In this document: one piece after another, positions 31,486 to 40,624 of the stretch | Numbering within the stretch: the stretch's first letter is position 1 | How the letters are laid out: the number at the start of each line of letters is the position of its first letter | Source of the DNA: Veillonellaceae bacterium | GTDB lineage: Bacteria; Bacillota; Negativicutes; Veillonellales; Negativicoccaceae | Direction of reading: 5' to 3' | Length of the DNA stretch: 64,000 nt | Assembly: GCA_022771805.1 (NCBI GenBank) | Contig: JALELM010000008.1 | Location: 1 to 64,000 of the forward strand | The notes under the pieces: model-generated | Database searches by the model: none | What the model was told of the DNA's origin: nothing | What the model saw: the letters and a program-made list of their open reading frames with translations, nothing else | Program-made: the position numbers and the translations under genes

Positions 31486-32722
31486 TGTCCTGGTGATCGG
31501 CGGCGGCGCGGCCGGGCAAATGGCGGCGATTGCGGCGGCGACGGCGGGGGCGGCGACGGTCGTCCTGGAAAAAATGCCGCAGCTCGGGCTGAAAATGGGC
31601 TTGACCGGCAAGGGGCGCTGCAATCTGACGCATCACGGCGCGATGGAGGAATTCATCCGCAATACGCCGGGCAACGGCAAATTTCTTTACGGTGTGTACC
31701 GGCGGTTTACCAACGAGGATTTGTTGGCGCAGGTGCACGCGTGGGGCGTGGCAACGAAAGTGGAGCGCGGCGGGCGCGTATTTCCCGTGTCGGATTCCGC
31801 GCAGCAGGTGCGGCGGGCGTTCCGCGAGGAAATGGAGCGGCTCGGCGTGTGGGTGCGGACGGGGCTGCCCGTCACCGCGTTGCGGCGGACGGCGGACGGC
31901 TTTTGTGTGCAGACGGCGGAGCGGGAATTTCAGGCGCCGACGGTGGTGCTGACGACCGGGGGCGCGTCCTACCCGCAGACGGGTTCGGACGGTAGCGGGT
32001 TTCGCCTAGCGAAAAGCCTCGGCCATCACATCGTCACGCCGCGGCCGGCATTGGTTCCGCTGTTGTGTGAGGAGCCGGTGTGCAAGGAGCTGCAGGGGTT
32101 GTCGCTGCGGAATGTGGAATTGACGCTGCTGTGCGGCGGCAAGGCGGTCGCGACCTTGCGCGGCGAGATGCTGTTCACGCATTTCGGCGTTTCCGGGCCG
32201 CTGGTGTTGCGGCACAGCGATCGCACGTCGGCGGCGTTGGCTGCCGGCGAGGATGTGAGTCTGCTGCTGAATTTGAAGCCGGCGCTGCGACCGGAGCAGT
32301 TGGACGCGCGGTTGCAGCGGGAAATACAGGAACATCCGGCGAAGACGCTGCAGAATCTGTTGCTCGCGCTGTTGCCGCAGCGACTGGTGGCGCCGGTGCT
32401 TGCGAGGAGCGGCGTCGCCGCGGACTTGCGCGGGGCGGATCTGCCGAAAGCGGCGCGGCAGCAATTGGTGGCGGCGTTACAGGCGTTTCCGCTGACGGTG
32501 ACGGGCACGCGCCCGTTGCGGGAGGCGATCGTGACGGCGGGCGGTGTCGATGTGCGCGAAGTGCGGCCGAATACGATGGGCTCGAAGTTGGTGCCGGGGC
32601 TGTATTTCGGCGGCGAAGTATTGGATATTCACGCCTATACGGGCGGTTATAATTTACAGGCGGCGTTTTCCACGGGTTTCGTGGCGGGAAGCGAGGCTGC
32701 CGCGGAGAGTATACATGGCTAA
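31466..32722 (+). CDS. FAD-dependent oxidoreductase of the HI0933/BaiN-like family
   Basis: 418 residues, full length. N-terminal dinucleotide-binding motif VIGGGAAGQMAAIAAA near 11-26, GLTGKGRCNLTHHG near 46-59, TTGGASYPQTGSDGSG near 165-180 and the C-terminal VTAGGVDVREV and GGEVLDIHAYTGGYNLQ near 387-403 are family hallmarks. The physiological substrate of most members is not known, so I give no symbol. It overlaps rluB by 20 bases and cmk by eight. Confidence 0.88.
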   Translation: MPKPRTDVLVIGGGAAGQMAAIAAATAGAATVVLEKMPQLGLKMGLTGKGRCNLTHHGAMEEFIRNTPGNGKFLYGVYRRFTNEDLLAQVHAWGVATKVERGGRVFPVSDSAQQVRRAFREEMERLGVWVRTGLPVTALRRTADGFCVQTAEREFQAPTVVLTTGGASYPQTGSDGSGFRLAKSLGHHIVTPRPALVPLLCEEPVCKELQGLSLRNVELTLLCGGKAVATLRGEMLFTHFGVSGPLVLRHSDRTSAALAAGEDVSLLLNLKPALRPEQLDARLQREIQEHPAKTLQNLLLALLPQRLVAPVLARSGVAADLRGADLPKAARQQLVAALQAFPLTVTGTRPLREAIVTAGGVDVREVRPNTMGSKLVPGLYFGGEVLDIHAYTGGYNLQAAFSTGFVAGSEAAAESIHG

Positions 32723-33398
32723 ACGAATTGCGATTGCCATCGACGGACCGGCGGGCGCCGGCAAGAGTACGATGGCGAAGTGGTTGGCGGAACGGCTCGG
32801 TTATGTCTATGTCGATACGGGCGCGATGTATCGTGCCGTCACGCTGTACATGCTGGAAAAGGGGGTTTCACCCGCGGCGGAGGCGGCGGTCTGCGCGGCG
32901 TTGCCCGCGATCCGTCTGGATCTGACGCATACGCCGCAGGGGGATCGCATCGTCGTGAACGGCACGGATGTGACGGCGGCGATCCGCACGCCGGAGGTCT
33001 CGGCGGCGGTTTCGCAGGTCTCGTCGTATGCCTGCGTGCGCGCGCTGCTTGTGGAGCGACAGCGCGAATGGGGCGCGGCGGGCGGCATCGTCATGGACGG
33101 TCGGGATATCGGTACGGTCGTCCTGCCGGAGGCAGAGCTGAAGATCTTTTTGACGGCTTCGGTGCGGGTGCGCGCGTTGCGGCGTTTGGCGCAGTGGCAG
33201 CAGGAATACCCCGACCGACCGCAGGAATTGGCGGCGGTGGAGGAAGGCATTCGGGCGCGGGATCGTGCCGACAGCGAGCGGAAAATCTCGCCGTTGCGGC
33301 AGGCGGAAGACGCCGTGCTCGTGAATACCGATGAGCTGACACCGGAGGAAACGTTGGCGCGGTTGCTCACGTTGGCAAAGAAGGTGACGACATGCTGA
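32715..33398 (+). CDS. cmk: Cytidylate kinase
   Basis: Phosphorylates CMP and dCMP with ATP. 227 residues. P-loop IDGPAGAGKSTMAKWLA near 9-25; YVDTGAMYRAVTLY near 35-48; GRDIGTVVLPEAELKIFLTA near 129-148; the lid region RDRADSERKISPL near 183-195. The open frame extends upstream inside the oxidoreductase gene, but ATG at 32715, overlapping its stop, gives the family start. It overlaps plsC by seven bases. Confidence 0.95.
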   Translation: MAKRIAIAIDGPAGAGKSTMAKWLAERLGYVYVDTGAMYRAVTLYMLEKGVSPAAEAAVCAALPAIRLDLTHTPQGDRIVVNGTDVTAAIRTPEVSAAVSQVSSYACVRALLVERQREWGAAGGIVMDGRDIGTVVLPEAELKIFLTASVRVRALRRLAQWQQEYPDRPQELAAVEEGIRARDRADSERKISPLRQAEDAVLVNTDELTPEETLARLLTLAKKVTTC

Positions 33399-33982
33399 TC
33401 GCCTGTGTGCGTTGGATTTTCACCATGCTGTTTACGAAAATCTGGGGTCTGAAAATTTACGGGCGGGAACATGTGCCCATGGCGGGCGGCGCGATTGTCG
33501 TCGCGAACCACCGCAGTAACTGGGATCCGCTGATTGTCGGGGTGGCGTTGCCGCGGATGGTGTATTTCATGGCGAAAGAGGAATTGTTTCGCAATTACTT
33601 TTTGGGCATGATCTGTCGGATTCTCGGCGCGTTTCCGTTGCAGCGGGGCAAGGTGGACAAGGTGGCCATGCGGACGGCGTTCGGGATTTTGCAGCGGGGG
33701 GATCTGCTGGGGATTTTCCCGGAAGGCACGCGGATTCGCCGGCCGGGACTGGGGCGTTTCCACAGCGGTGCGGCTTCGCTTGCGCTGCGGTTGGGGATGC
33801 CGCTGATCCCGATCGCACTGATCGGTACGGATCGCATGGGCAAGGGCGGGCTGCCGATTGCCGTCATCGGAGAGCCGATCGCGGTGGAAAAGGGCAAACC
33901 GACACCGGAACGGGTGGATGAAGTTAATGATATGATTAGAAATGAAATAGAAAAGATGCAAGGAGCGCATCGGAGCCAATGA
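33392..33982 (+). CDS. plsC: 1-acylglycerol-3-phosphate acyltransferase
   Basis: Second acylation step in phosphatidic acid synthesis, at the inner membrane. 196 residues. The catalytic HxxxxD motif is ANHRSNWDPL near 38-47 (His and Asp present); the glycerol phosphate-binding motif is FPEGTRIRRPG near 109-119. The N-terminus is hydrophobic. The neighbourhood also contains plsY and gpsA, so three phospholipid genes lie within 6 kb. Confidence 0.93.
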   Translation: MLIACVRWIFTMLFTKIWGLKIYGREHVPMAGGAIVVANHRSNWDPLIVGVALPRMVYFMAKEELFRNYFLGMICRILGAFPLQRGKVDKVAMRTAFGILQRGDLLGIFPEGTRIRRPGLGRFHSGAASLALRLGMPLIPIALIGTDRMGKGGLPIAVIGEPIAVEKGKPTPERVDEVNDMIRNEIEKMQGAHRSQ

Positions 33983-33983
33983 C

Positions 33984-35924
33984 ATGAAGATCGTAGTTGC
34001 CAAAAAACTGGGCTTTTGCTACGGGGTGAAACGAGCCATCCAAATCGCCGAAAAAGTCGGCAATTCGGGCGAAAGGACGGTCACCCTGGGGCCGATCATC
34101 CACAATCCGCAAGTGGTCGCGGCATTGCGGGAAAAGGGGATCGGCTATGTGGACGATTTACAGGAAGTCACGGATGAAGCCGTGATTATTCGTTCGCACG
34201 GAGTAGGCCCATCGTGTTATAATATTGCCAATGGAAAAAATATAAAGATTATCGATGCTACGTGTCCTTTTGTGTTGCGCGCACAAAAAGAAGCGAACAG
34301 CCTGGTTCGTGCCGGCAAGACGGTATTGATCTTCGGTGAGAAAAATCATCCCGAAGTTCGCAGTATCGCCGAGTGGGCATTGGATCGGGCCATTGTAGTC
34401 GAGTCGGTTGATGAATTGGAGGCACTGCCTGATTTCGATGAGGTCAGCGTTGTTTCCCAAACCACGTTTTCGCAGCGGCTTTTTCAGGAAATGCTGGACG
34501 TATTGTCCCGCAAAGCCGAGACGGTCGATGTGTATCGCACGATCTGCAATGTGACGGAAGAACGGCAAAGCGCCGTAATCGAACTGGCGGAACATTGCGA
34601 TGCGGTGATAGTTATCGGCGGTAAAAAAAGCGGGAACACCCGCAGACTCTATGAGTTGGCACAGGCTTCGGGCAAACCGGCGTTTCATATCGAGACGGCG
34701 GCAGAGCTGAAACGTACGTGGTTTACACGCGATATGACCGTGGGCATCACGGCCGGTGCATCCACACCGGACTGGATAATCGAGGAGGTAGTGTTGGCAA
34801 TGGAAGACATGAACAAAACGTTCGAAGAAATGGAAATGGAGTACGATTTCCGCAAGGGCAGTGAAGTGGAAGGTACGGTTGTGGAACTGACGGATGACGA
34901 AGCTTACGTCTCTTTCGGTTACAAGACGGAAGCCGTCCTGACCGCGCGTGAGTACTCGTTCCCGGCGCCGAAGTCGATGAAAGACGTGCTGGCGGTCGGT
35001 GATACGGTGCAGGCGGTCATCACCAATGCCGTGAAGGAAGACGGCACCATCTACATTTCCAAGATCAAGTTGGATCGCTTGGCGGACTGGGATATCGTCG
35101 AAAGCGCATTGGAAAAAGACGAGCCGGTCGAATGCGAAGGCATCGAAGCCATCAAGGCGGGCCTCTTGGTGCAGATTCAATCGTTGCGCGGGTTCATTCC
35201 GCTGTCGCAAGGGGATTTGCGTTTTGTTCGTTCGCTGTCCTTCCTGGTAGGCTCCAAGTTCCCGGCCAAAGTGCTGGAAGTGGATCGCCAGAAGAACCGT
35301 CTGGTGTTGAGCCGCAAAGCGGTACTGGAAGAACATCGCGAAGAAGAAATGGTAAATATGCGCGAAGCATTTGAAAATCACTCGGTCCTGACGGGCGTCG
35401 TCAAGAAGATCATGCCCTACGGCGCGTTTATCGATGTCAACGGCATTGAAGGCCTGTTGCACATTTCCGATATTGCCTGGAACAAAGTGGACAAAGTGGA
35501 AGACGTGCTGGAACCGAATCAGGAAATCGAAGTCGTGATCAAATCCTTCGATGAAGAAAAGCAGCGTATTTCCTTCAGCCGTAAGGAAACGCTTCCGGAT
35601 CCGTGGTTGGAAAACATCGAAAATTACGCGGTCAGCGATGCCGTCGTCGGTAAAGTGGTGAAACTCATTGATTTCGGCGCGATCGTGGAATTGGAAGACG
35701 GTCTGACCGGTCTCCTGCATATCAGCGAAATCACGAAAGACCGCAGCAAGAAAGTTGCGGATGTGTTGCAGGAAGGCGACAAGGTCGAAGTACAGATTAT
35801 CGGCATCAATAAAGCGCGGAAACGCATCAGCTTCAGCCTGATTGAAGTCGAAGAACGTACTGCAGCCGAAGAACCTGCTGCGGAAGAACCGGCGGAAGAA
35901 GCGTCGGAAGGCGATCAGGAATAA
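33984..35924 (+). CDS. ispH: IspH (HMBPP reductase) fused to four S1 RNA-binding domains
   Basis: 646 residues. The N-terminal part (about 1-285) is 4-hydroxy-3-methylbut-2-enyl diphosphate reductase, the last step of the MEP isoprenoid pathway. Its iron-sulfur cysteines are visible in LGFCYGVKRA (near 9-18), DATCPFV (near 91-97) and TICNVTEERQ (near 190-199). The rest holds four S1 domains, the third and fourth with classic PYGAFIDV/DFGAIVEL and EGLLHISDI/TGLLHISEI motifs. The acidic tail is AEEPAAEEPAEEAS. The fusion is known from Clostridia and Negativicutes, and the S1 part may act as ribosomal protein S1. A strong bidirectional terminator follows. Confidence 0.95.
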   Translation: MKIVVAKKLGFCYGVKRAIQIAEKVGNSGERTVTLGPIIHNPQVVAALREKGIGYVDDLQEVTDEAVIIRSHGVGPSCYNIANGKNIKIIDATCPFVLRAQKEANSLVRAGKTVLIFGEKNHPEVRSIAEWALDRAIVVESVDELEALPDFDEVSVVSQTTFSQRLFQEMLDVLSRKAETVDVYRTICNVTEERQSAVIELAEHCDAVIVIGGKKSGNTRRLYELAQASGKPAFHIETAAELKRTWFTRDMTVGITAGASTPDWIIEEVVLAMEDMNKTFEEMEMEYDFRKGSEVEGTVVELTDDEAYVSFGYKTEAVLTAREYSFPAPKSMKDVLAVGDTVQAVITNAVKEDGTIYISKIKLDRLADWDIVESALEKDEPVECEGIEAIKAGLLVQIQSLRGFIPLSQGDLRFVRSLSFLVGSKFPAKVLEVDRQKNRLVLSRKAVLEEHREEEMVNMREAFENHSVLTGVVKKIMPYGAFIDVNGIEGLLHISDIAWNKVDKVEDVLEPNQEIEVVIKSFDEEKQRISFSRKETLPDPWLENIENYAVSDAVVGKVVKLIDFGAIVELEDGLTGLLHISEITKDRSKKVADVLQEGDKVEVQIIGINKARKRISFSLIEVEERTAAEEPAAEEPAEEASEGDQE

Positions 35925-35973
35925 GAGTCTGCCGCCGGCTGTGCTTGTGTATGCGAGTGCCCGGTAGCGACTG

Positions 35974-36005
35974 AAAATACGGGAGCGGATCGGCTCCCGT
36001 ATTTT
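35974..36005 (+). terminator. Intrinsic terminator after ispH-S1
   Basis: Perfect 13-bp stem AAAATACGGGAGC (35974-35986) and GCTCCCGTATTTT (35993-36005) with a six-base loop; A and T runs on both sides make it work in either direction. Confidence 0.93.
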
Positions 36006-36026
36006 ATTTAATAATGAGGAGTAACT

Positions 36027-37361
36027 ATGGATAAACCGTTAGTGGCCGTGGTCGGACGACCCAATGTCGGCAAGTCGACATTGTTCAACGCCATCATCAA
36101 CAAACGTATATCCATCGTCGAGGACGTGCCGGGCGTGACACGCGACCGCATCTATTACGATGCGGAGTGGCTCGGGAACGAATTTACTTTGATTGATACC
36201 GGCGGGATCGAGTTTCTCGTGCCGGAGGCGGATCGGATCGCGGTCGGCACGCGGGCGCAGGCGCAGCTGGCGATCCTGGAAGCGGATGTGATCCTGCTCG
36301 TCTGTGACGGGCGCACGGGGATCACGGCCGACGATGAGCAGGTGGCGAATCTGCTGCGTTCCGCCGGCAAGCCGGTATTGCCTGTCGTGAACAAAATCGA
36401 CAGTCCGGCACAGGAAATGAATACGTACGAGTTCTACAACTTGGGGCTGGGCGATCCGTGGCCCGTATCGGCAGCGAATCGGCTCGGGTTGGGCGATTTG
36501 CTGGACGAGGTGGTGCGGCTCTTTCCGACACATACGCTGGATCCCGCGGAGGATGCGCTGGTTCATATCGCCTTGGTCGGCCGTCCGAATGTCGGCAAAT
36601 CGTCCCTGACGAATGCGCTGCTCGGCGAGGAGCGGGTATTGGTGACGGATGTGCCGGGCACGACACGCGACTCGATCGACACGCATTGGAAGTTCAACGG
36701 GGAAGAATTTGTTTTGATCGACACGGCGGGGATGCGCCGCAAGGCGAAGGTGGATTTGCCGGTCGAGCATTACAGTGTCCTGCGCTCGCTGCGCGCGATC
36801 AATCGGTCGGACATTGTCGTCCTGGTATTGGACGCAATGACGGGCGTGACCGAGCAGGATACGAAGATCGCGGGGTATGCCCATGAGGCGGGGAAAGGGC
36901 TGATCATCCTCGTCAATAAGTGGGATTTGCCGACAAAGGACAATCATACGATGGCGGCGTATACGGAAGAAATCCGCAATAAGCTGGCGTTTGCTCAGTA
37001 CGCGCCCATTCTGTATGTTTCGGCGAAAACCGGACAGCGGTTGCATCGCTTGGGTGAAACCGTGCAGGCCGTTGCGGAGCAGCAGAGCCTGCGTGTTTCC
37101 ACCGGCGTGCTGAACGAATTGCTGGCGGATATGAAGTTGGTGAATCCGCCGCCGATGAAGTACGGACAGGCGGTTCGGCTCTACTACATGACGCAGGTCG
37201 GTGTCAAGCCGCCGACGTTTGTCGTCTTCGCCAACCATGCGGAATATGTGCATTTTTCGTACGTTCGCTTCATCGAGAATCGCCTGCGCGAATCGTTCGG
37301 CTTTGAAGGAACGCCGATCCGGCTGGTGTTGCGCGGCAAAAAGGACGGCGATGACGAATGA
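36027..37361 (+). CDS. der: GTPase Der (EngA), ribosome assembly
   Basis: Double-GTPase factor for 50S subunit maturation. 444 residues, normal length. G domain 1: GRPNVGKSTLFN near 10-21, DTGGI near 57-61, NKID near 118-121. G domain 2: GRPNVGKSSLTN near 185-196, DTAGMRRK near 233-240, NKWD near 298-301. C-terminal KH-like domain. GAGGAG (36015-36020) precedes the ATG. Its stop overlaps the plsY start (ATGA). Confidence 0.97.
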   Translation: MDKPLVAVVGRPNVGKSTLFNAIINKRISIVEDVPGVTRDRIYYDAEWLGNEFTLIDTGGIEFLVPEADRIAVGTRAQAQLAILEADVILLVCDGRTGITADDEQVANLLRSAGKPVLPVVNKIDSPAQEMNTYEFYNLGLGDPWPVSAANRLGLGDLLDEVVRLFPTHTLDPAEDALVHIALVGRPNVGKSSLTNALLGEERVLVTDVPGTTRDSIDTHWKFNGEEFVLIDTAGMRRKAKVDLPVEHYSVLRSLRAINRSDIVVLVLDAMTGVTEQDTKIAGYAHEAGKGLIILVNKWDLPTKDNHTMAAYTEEIRNKLAFAQYAPILYVSAKTGQRLHRLGETVQAVAEQQSLRVSTGVLNELLADMKLVNPPPMKYGQAVRLYYMTQVGVKPPTFVVFANHAEYVHFSYVRFIENRLRESFGFEGTPIRLVLRGKKDGDDE

Positions 37362-37945
37362 TTGCAACGGTAGCGGCAATCCTGGGGGCGTATCTGTTGG
37401 GCTCGATCCCCAGCGGGTTGCTGTTGGGGAAATATTGCGGTGGCGTGGATTTGCGGACGGTCGGCAGTCATAATATCGGGGCGACGAATGCCTATCGCAT
37501 TTTGGGTGCGAAGATCGGCGCGGTCGTGTTCCTCTGCGACCTGCTCAAAGGGATCGTCGGGACGGCACTGGGCGGGGCGGATCCGTACCTCGTGACGGCG
37601 TGCGGCGCGGCGGCGCTGCTGGGGCATATTCGCTCCGTGTTTCTCGGCTTTCAAGGCGGCCGCGGCGTGGCCACCGGCTTGGGCGTGCTGCTGTGTCTCT
37701 CCTGGCCGGCGGCACTGGTCGCGGCGGCGGTGTGGGCGCTGCTGCTGAGCTGGAAGCGGATCGTGTCGCTGGCGTCGATGGCGGCGGCGTTGTCGGCGGC
37801 ACCGGCGGCATGGCTTTTCGGCGCACCGGCGGTGTATTGCGTGTTCATTCTGATCGGCGCCGTGGCGATTGTGGTCAAGCATAAAGACAATATCGGGCGT
37901 TTGTTGCGGGGCGAAGAACAACCGATTCGAACGCAGAAGAGGTGA
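37358..37945 (+). CDS. plsY: Acyl-phosphate:glycerol-3-phosphate acyltransferase
   Basis: Inner-membrane enzyme that starts phospholipid synthesis with acyl-phosphate. 195 residues, mostly hydrophobic. Family motifs: GSIPSGLLLGK near 15-25, GSHNIGATNAYRILG near 36-50, GHIRSVFLGFQGGRGVATGLG near 88-108. It lies between der and gpsA, and gpsA makes its glycerol-3-phosphate substrate. Confidence 0.95.
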   Translation: MIATVAAILGAYLLGSIPSGLLLGKYCGGVDLRTVGSHNIGATNAYRILGAKIGAVVFLCDLLKGIVGTALGGADPYLVTACGAAALLGHIRSVFLGFQGGRGVATGLGVLLCLSWPAALVAAAVWALLLSWKRIVSLASMAAALSAAPAAWLFGAPAVYCVFILIGAVAIVVKHKDNIGRLLRGEEQPIRTQKR

Positions 37946-37949
37946 GCAG

Positions 37950-38957
37950 ATGAAGATAGTGATGCTGGGGTCCGGCAGCTGGGGTACGGCGATGACCTCG
38001 CAGCTGGCGCAAAAGCATGCAGATATTACGCTCTACTCCCGTAATGCGGAAGTGGTGGAAACGATCCGCGCCACGGGCGAAAACAGCGCCTATCTGCCCG
38101 GCGTGTCCATACCGGCGCATGTGAAGCTGAGCAATGATTTGGAAGCGGCGGTGCACGGTGCCGAGGTCGTCGTCCTGGCGACACCGGCCAAGGCGATTGC
38201 CGAGACGGCGGCATCCGTTCGCGAGTGGCTGGCGCCGCAGGCATTGGTCATTTCCACGGCGAAGGGCTTGTCGGCGACAGGCCGCCGTCTGTCGGAGGAA
38301 ATCCGCGATGCGCTCGGCGACAAGACGGAGCATATCGCGGTGCTTTCGGGGCCGAATCATGCGGAGGAAGTCGGGCGCGGCCAGCCGGCAGCGACGGTGG
38401 TGGCGGCGGCAAGCAAGGAAACGGCGATGCGGGCGCAGGAAGTGTACATGATGCCGCGCTTGCGAGCCTACTACAGCACTGATCTGCTCGGGGTGGAATA
38501 CGGCGGCGCATTGAAGAACATCATCGCGCTCGCGGCCGGTGTCGTGGACGGTCTCGCCTATGGCGACAACACGCAAGCGGCGCTGATCACGCGCGGGCTG
38601 ACGGAGATTGCCCGCTATGCCTGCGCCTGCGGAGCGAAACGGGAGACGCTGTTCGGCTTGGCGGGCATGGGAGATCTGATCGTCACCTGTACGAGTTCGC
38701 ACAGCCGTAACCATACGGCGGGGCTGCTGCTTGCCCAAGGCAAGACGGCGGCGGAGATCGTCGCGGGAACGCGCATGGTCGTCGAAGGGATCCGGACGAC
38801 GGGCATCGTCTATCCGCTGGCGCGCGAGCGCGGCATCGAGATGCCGATCACGGAGCAGGTGTACTTGCTGCTGGAAGGCAAGATCCGGGCGACGGAAAGT
38901 TTGCGGATCCTGATGGAACGCGAAAAGAAGCACGAATTGCAGGAACCGACCTGGTAA
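37950..38957 (+). CDS. gpsA: NAD(P)-dependent glycerol-3-phosphate dehydrogenase
   Basis: Reduces dihydroxyacetone phosphate to glycerol-3-phosphate for phospholipids. 335 residues. The N-terminal Rossmann motif GSGSWGTAMTSQLA lies near 7-20, STAKGLS near 107-113, the catalytic lysine in YGGALKNIIALAAGVVDGL near 190-208, and GLAGMGDLIVTCTS near 235-248. The open frame starts upstream inside plsY, but ATG at 37950 with AGAGGTGA before it gives the family start. Confidence 0.95.
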   Translation: MKIVMLGSGSWGTAMTSQLAQKHADITLYSRNAEVVETIRATGENSAYLPGVSIPAHVKLSNDLEAAVHGAEVVVLATPAKAIAETAASVREWLAPQALVISTAKGLSATGRRLSEEIRDALGDKTEHIAVLSGPNHAEEVGRGQPAATVVAAASKETAMRAQEVYMMPRLRAYYSTDLLGVEYGGALKNIIALAAGVVDGLAYGDNTQAALITRGLTEIARYACACGAKRETLFGLAGMGDLIVTCTSSHSRNHTAGLLLAQGKTAAEIVAGTRMVVEGIRTTGIVYPLARERGIEMPITEQVYLLLEGKIRATESLRILMEREKKHELQEPTW

Positions 38958-38967
38958 ATTTTTATAA

Positions 38968-38996
38968 TTGACCCGTAGTAATGCGGTTGCTATAAT
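38968..38996 (+). promoter_or_regulatory. Strong promoter of the rsmD-coaD operon
   Basis: TTGACC (38968-38973), 17-bp spacer ending TTGC, TATAAT (38991-38996). The TATAAT is 17 bases before the rsmD start, and AAAGGAGC sits between them, so the 5' leader is only about 10 bases. Confidence 0.8.
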
Positions 38997-39013
38997 ACTA
39001 CAAAGGAGCAAGT

Positions 39014-39571
39014 ATGCGAATTATCGGCGGCAGTCGCCGCGGACATCGTTTGTTCACGCCGCGCGGGCTGACGACACGCCCGACACAGGATCGTGTACGG
39101 GAGTCGATATTCAACGTGCTGTCTTCCCACGGTTGGGACGGCACGCGGGTACTGGACGCCTTCGCCGGAACGGGAGCGTATGCTTTGGAAGCACTGAGCC
39201 GCGGCGCGGAGTCGGCGGTAGCGATCGATCTTCGCACGACCGCGCTGATCCGGCGCAATGCCGAGCATTGTCGCTTCACTGCGGAGTTGCAAGTCATTCC
39301 GGGCAAGGCGACCGCCGTGCTGGAACGTCTGGCAGCGGAAGGAGCGCCGCCTTTTACTTGTATCTTTTTGGATCCGCCCTACCGGCAGAATTTAGTGCGG
39401 CCGGTGTTGCAAATCTTGGCGGAGCGGGGCTTGGCTGTGCCGGGCGCATTGCTGGTCGTTGAACACGCCGGCGAGGAGACGGGTATCGCAGACGATACCT
39501 ACCGGCTCATCAAGGAAAAAAACTACGGAGATACTACGGTATCCTATCTGGAGTTTCAGGGAGGCGGATGA
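39014..39571 (+). CDS. rsmD: 16S rRNA guanine-N2 methyltransferase RsmD
   Basis: Methylates G966 of 16S rRNA. 185 residues. The start MRIIGGSRRGHRLFTPRG, then RPTQDRVRESIFNVL near 21-35, AdoMet motif LDAFAGTGAYALEALSRGA near 47-65 and the catalytic FLDPPYRQ near 116-123. coaD begins immediately after its stop; rsmD-coaD pairing is common in Firmicutes. Confidence 0.94.
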   Translation: MRIIGGSRRGHRLFTPRGLTTRPTQDRVRESIFNVLSSHGWDGTRVLDAFAGTGAYALEALSRGAESAVAIDLRTTALIRRNAEHCRFTAELQVIPGKATAVLERLAAEGAPPFTCIFLDPPYRQNLVRPVLQILAERGLAVPGALLVVEHAGEETGIADDTYRLIKEKNYGDTTVSYLEFQGGG

Positions 39572-40084
39572 ATGCGAATCGGTATCGTTCCGGGGAGTTT
39601 CGATCCGGTCACGAAGGGGCATGTGGACATCATCGAACGCAGCGCACCATTGGTGGACAAACTGGTGGTGGCGGTGTTTGTCAATCCGGGCAAAGACCCG
39701 TGGTTCAGCATGGCGGAGCGAGTGGCACTGTTGCGGGAAGCGACGGCGCACTTGCCGAATGTGGAAGTGGACAGCTTTTCCGGACTGCTCAACGACTATG
39801 TGCAGCAGCGCGGCTCGCGGCTGATTATCCGCGGCTTGCGGGCATTCAGCGACTTCGAGTATGAATTCCAGCGGGCATTGTTGCTCAAATCCCAGGAGCC
39901 GTTGATTGAAACCGTATTTATGATGACTCGCGGAGAGTATTCCTATATCAGTTCTTCGGGAGTGAAAGAATTAGCCTTGTTCGGCGGTAATGTGGCGGCG
40001 ATGGTGCCGGCCGGTGTCGGAGCCGCTTTGCAGGAAAAAATAAGAGAACGCAGACAAAGGAGTGGAGCAAATGGACACACGTAG
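39572..40084 (+). CDS. coaD: Phosphopantetheine adenylyltransferase
   Basis: Adenylates 4'-phosphopantetheine, the penultimate step of coenzyme A synthesis. 170 residues. Nucleotidyltransferase motif PGSFDPVTKGHVDII near 7-21 (the T/HxGH site), RGLRAFSDFEYEFQ near 90-103 and the C-terminal SYISSSGVKELALFGGNV near 127-144. It slightly overlaps the next gene. Confidence 0.96.
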   Translation: MRIGIVPGSFDPVTKGHVDIIERSAPLVDKLVVAVFVNPGKDPWFSMAERVALLREATAHLPNVEVDSFSGLLNDYVQQRGSRLIIRGLRAFSDFEYEFQRALLLKSQEPLIETVFMMTRGEYSYISSSGVKELALFGGNVAAMVPAGVGAALQEKIRERRQRSGANGHT

Positions 40085-40550
40085 ATTGCTTGAGGAATTG
40101 GAGGAGGCCGTTTCGGGTAAGGCGGTTATCCCGGTCATCCACAAGAGTTTGGTCGATCCGGAGGAAGTAACGCGCATTGTCGATGCGATCAATGCTTCAT
40201 TGCCGAATGAATTGGACAATGCCAAGCGGGTTGTCGCGGAAAAAGAAGTTATTATTATGGACGCGCAGAAGCAGGCGGAAAATATCATCGCGCAGGCGAA
40301 GGATTACATCGCCAAAATCACGGAAGAGAGCGAACTCGTTCGTGCCGCCCAGGAACGTGCGGATGAAATTGTCGCCGCCGCGCAAAAATCTGCCGACGAC
40401 TTGCAGCAAAGCGCCTTGGTATACGCCACGGATGTCTTGAAGTACGTAGAAGGAAATATGGAAGGGACGCTTGATGCGTTGCGTAAAAATAGAGAAAGCC
40501 TGATGCAACAGAATCGCATGCCGTCCGACGAACAGCACGGTCAGGAATAG
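40071..40550 (+). CDS. Coiled-coil protein of unknown function downstream of coaD
   Basis: 159 residues, predominantly charged helix. Residues about 45-135 (AKRVVAEKEVIIMDAQKQAE, KITEESELVRAAQERADEIV) look like an Ala/Glu-rich coiled coil resembling ATP synthase b/H-subunit-like proteins. No enzyme motif, signal or membrane segment. ATG at 40071 is preferred over the upstream GTG because AAAGGAG (40056-40062) is at correct spacing. Last gene of the rsmD operon. The position next to coaD is often conserved in Firmicutes, but the role is not known to me. Confidence 0.75.
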   Translation: MDTRRLLEELEEAVSGKAVIPVIHKSLVDPEEVTRIVDAINASLPNELDNAKRVVAEKEVIIMDAQKQAENIIAQAKDYIAKITEESELVRAAQERADEIVAAAQKSADDLQQSALVYATDVLKYVEGNMEGTLDALRKNRESLMQQNRMPSDEQHGQE

Positions 40551-40560
40551 GGAAAGAGAG

Positions 40561-40591
40561 AAGGGCTTGACTGGTTCAAGCCTTTCTTTTT
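40561..40591 (+). terminator. Intrinsic terminator after the rsmD-coaD operon
   Basis: AAGGGCTTGA (40561-40570) pairs with TCAAGCCTTT (40576-40585) across a five-base loop, one wobble, followed by CTTTTTG. Confidence 0.83.
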
Positions 40592-40624
40592 GTATATGGA
40601 AGCACCGAGAACGGAGGAAAACAG

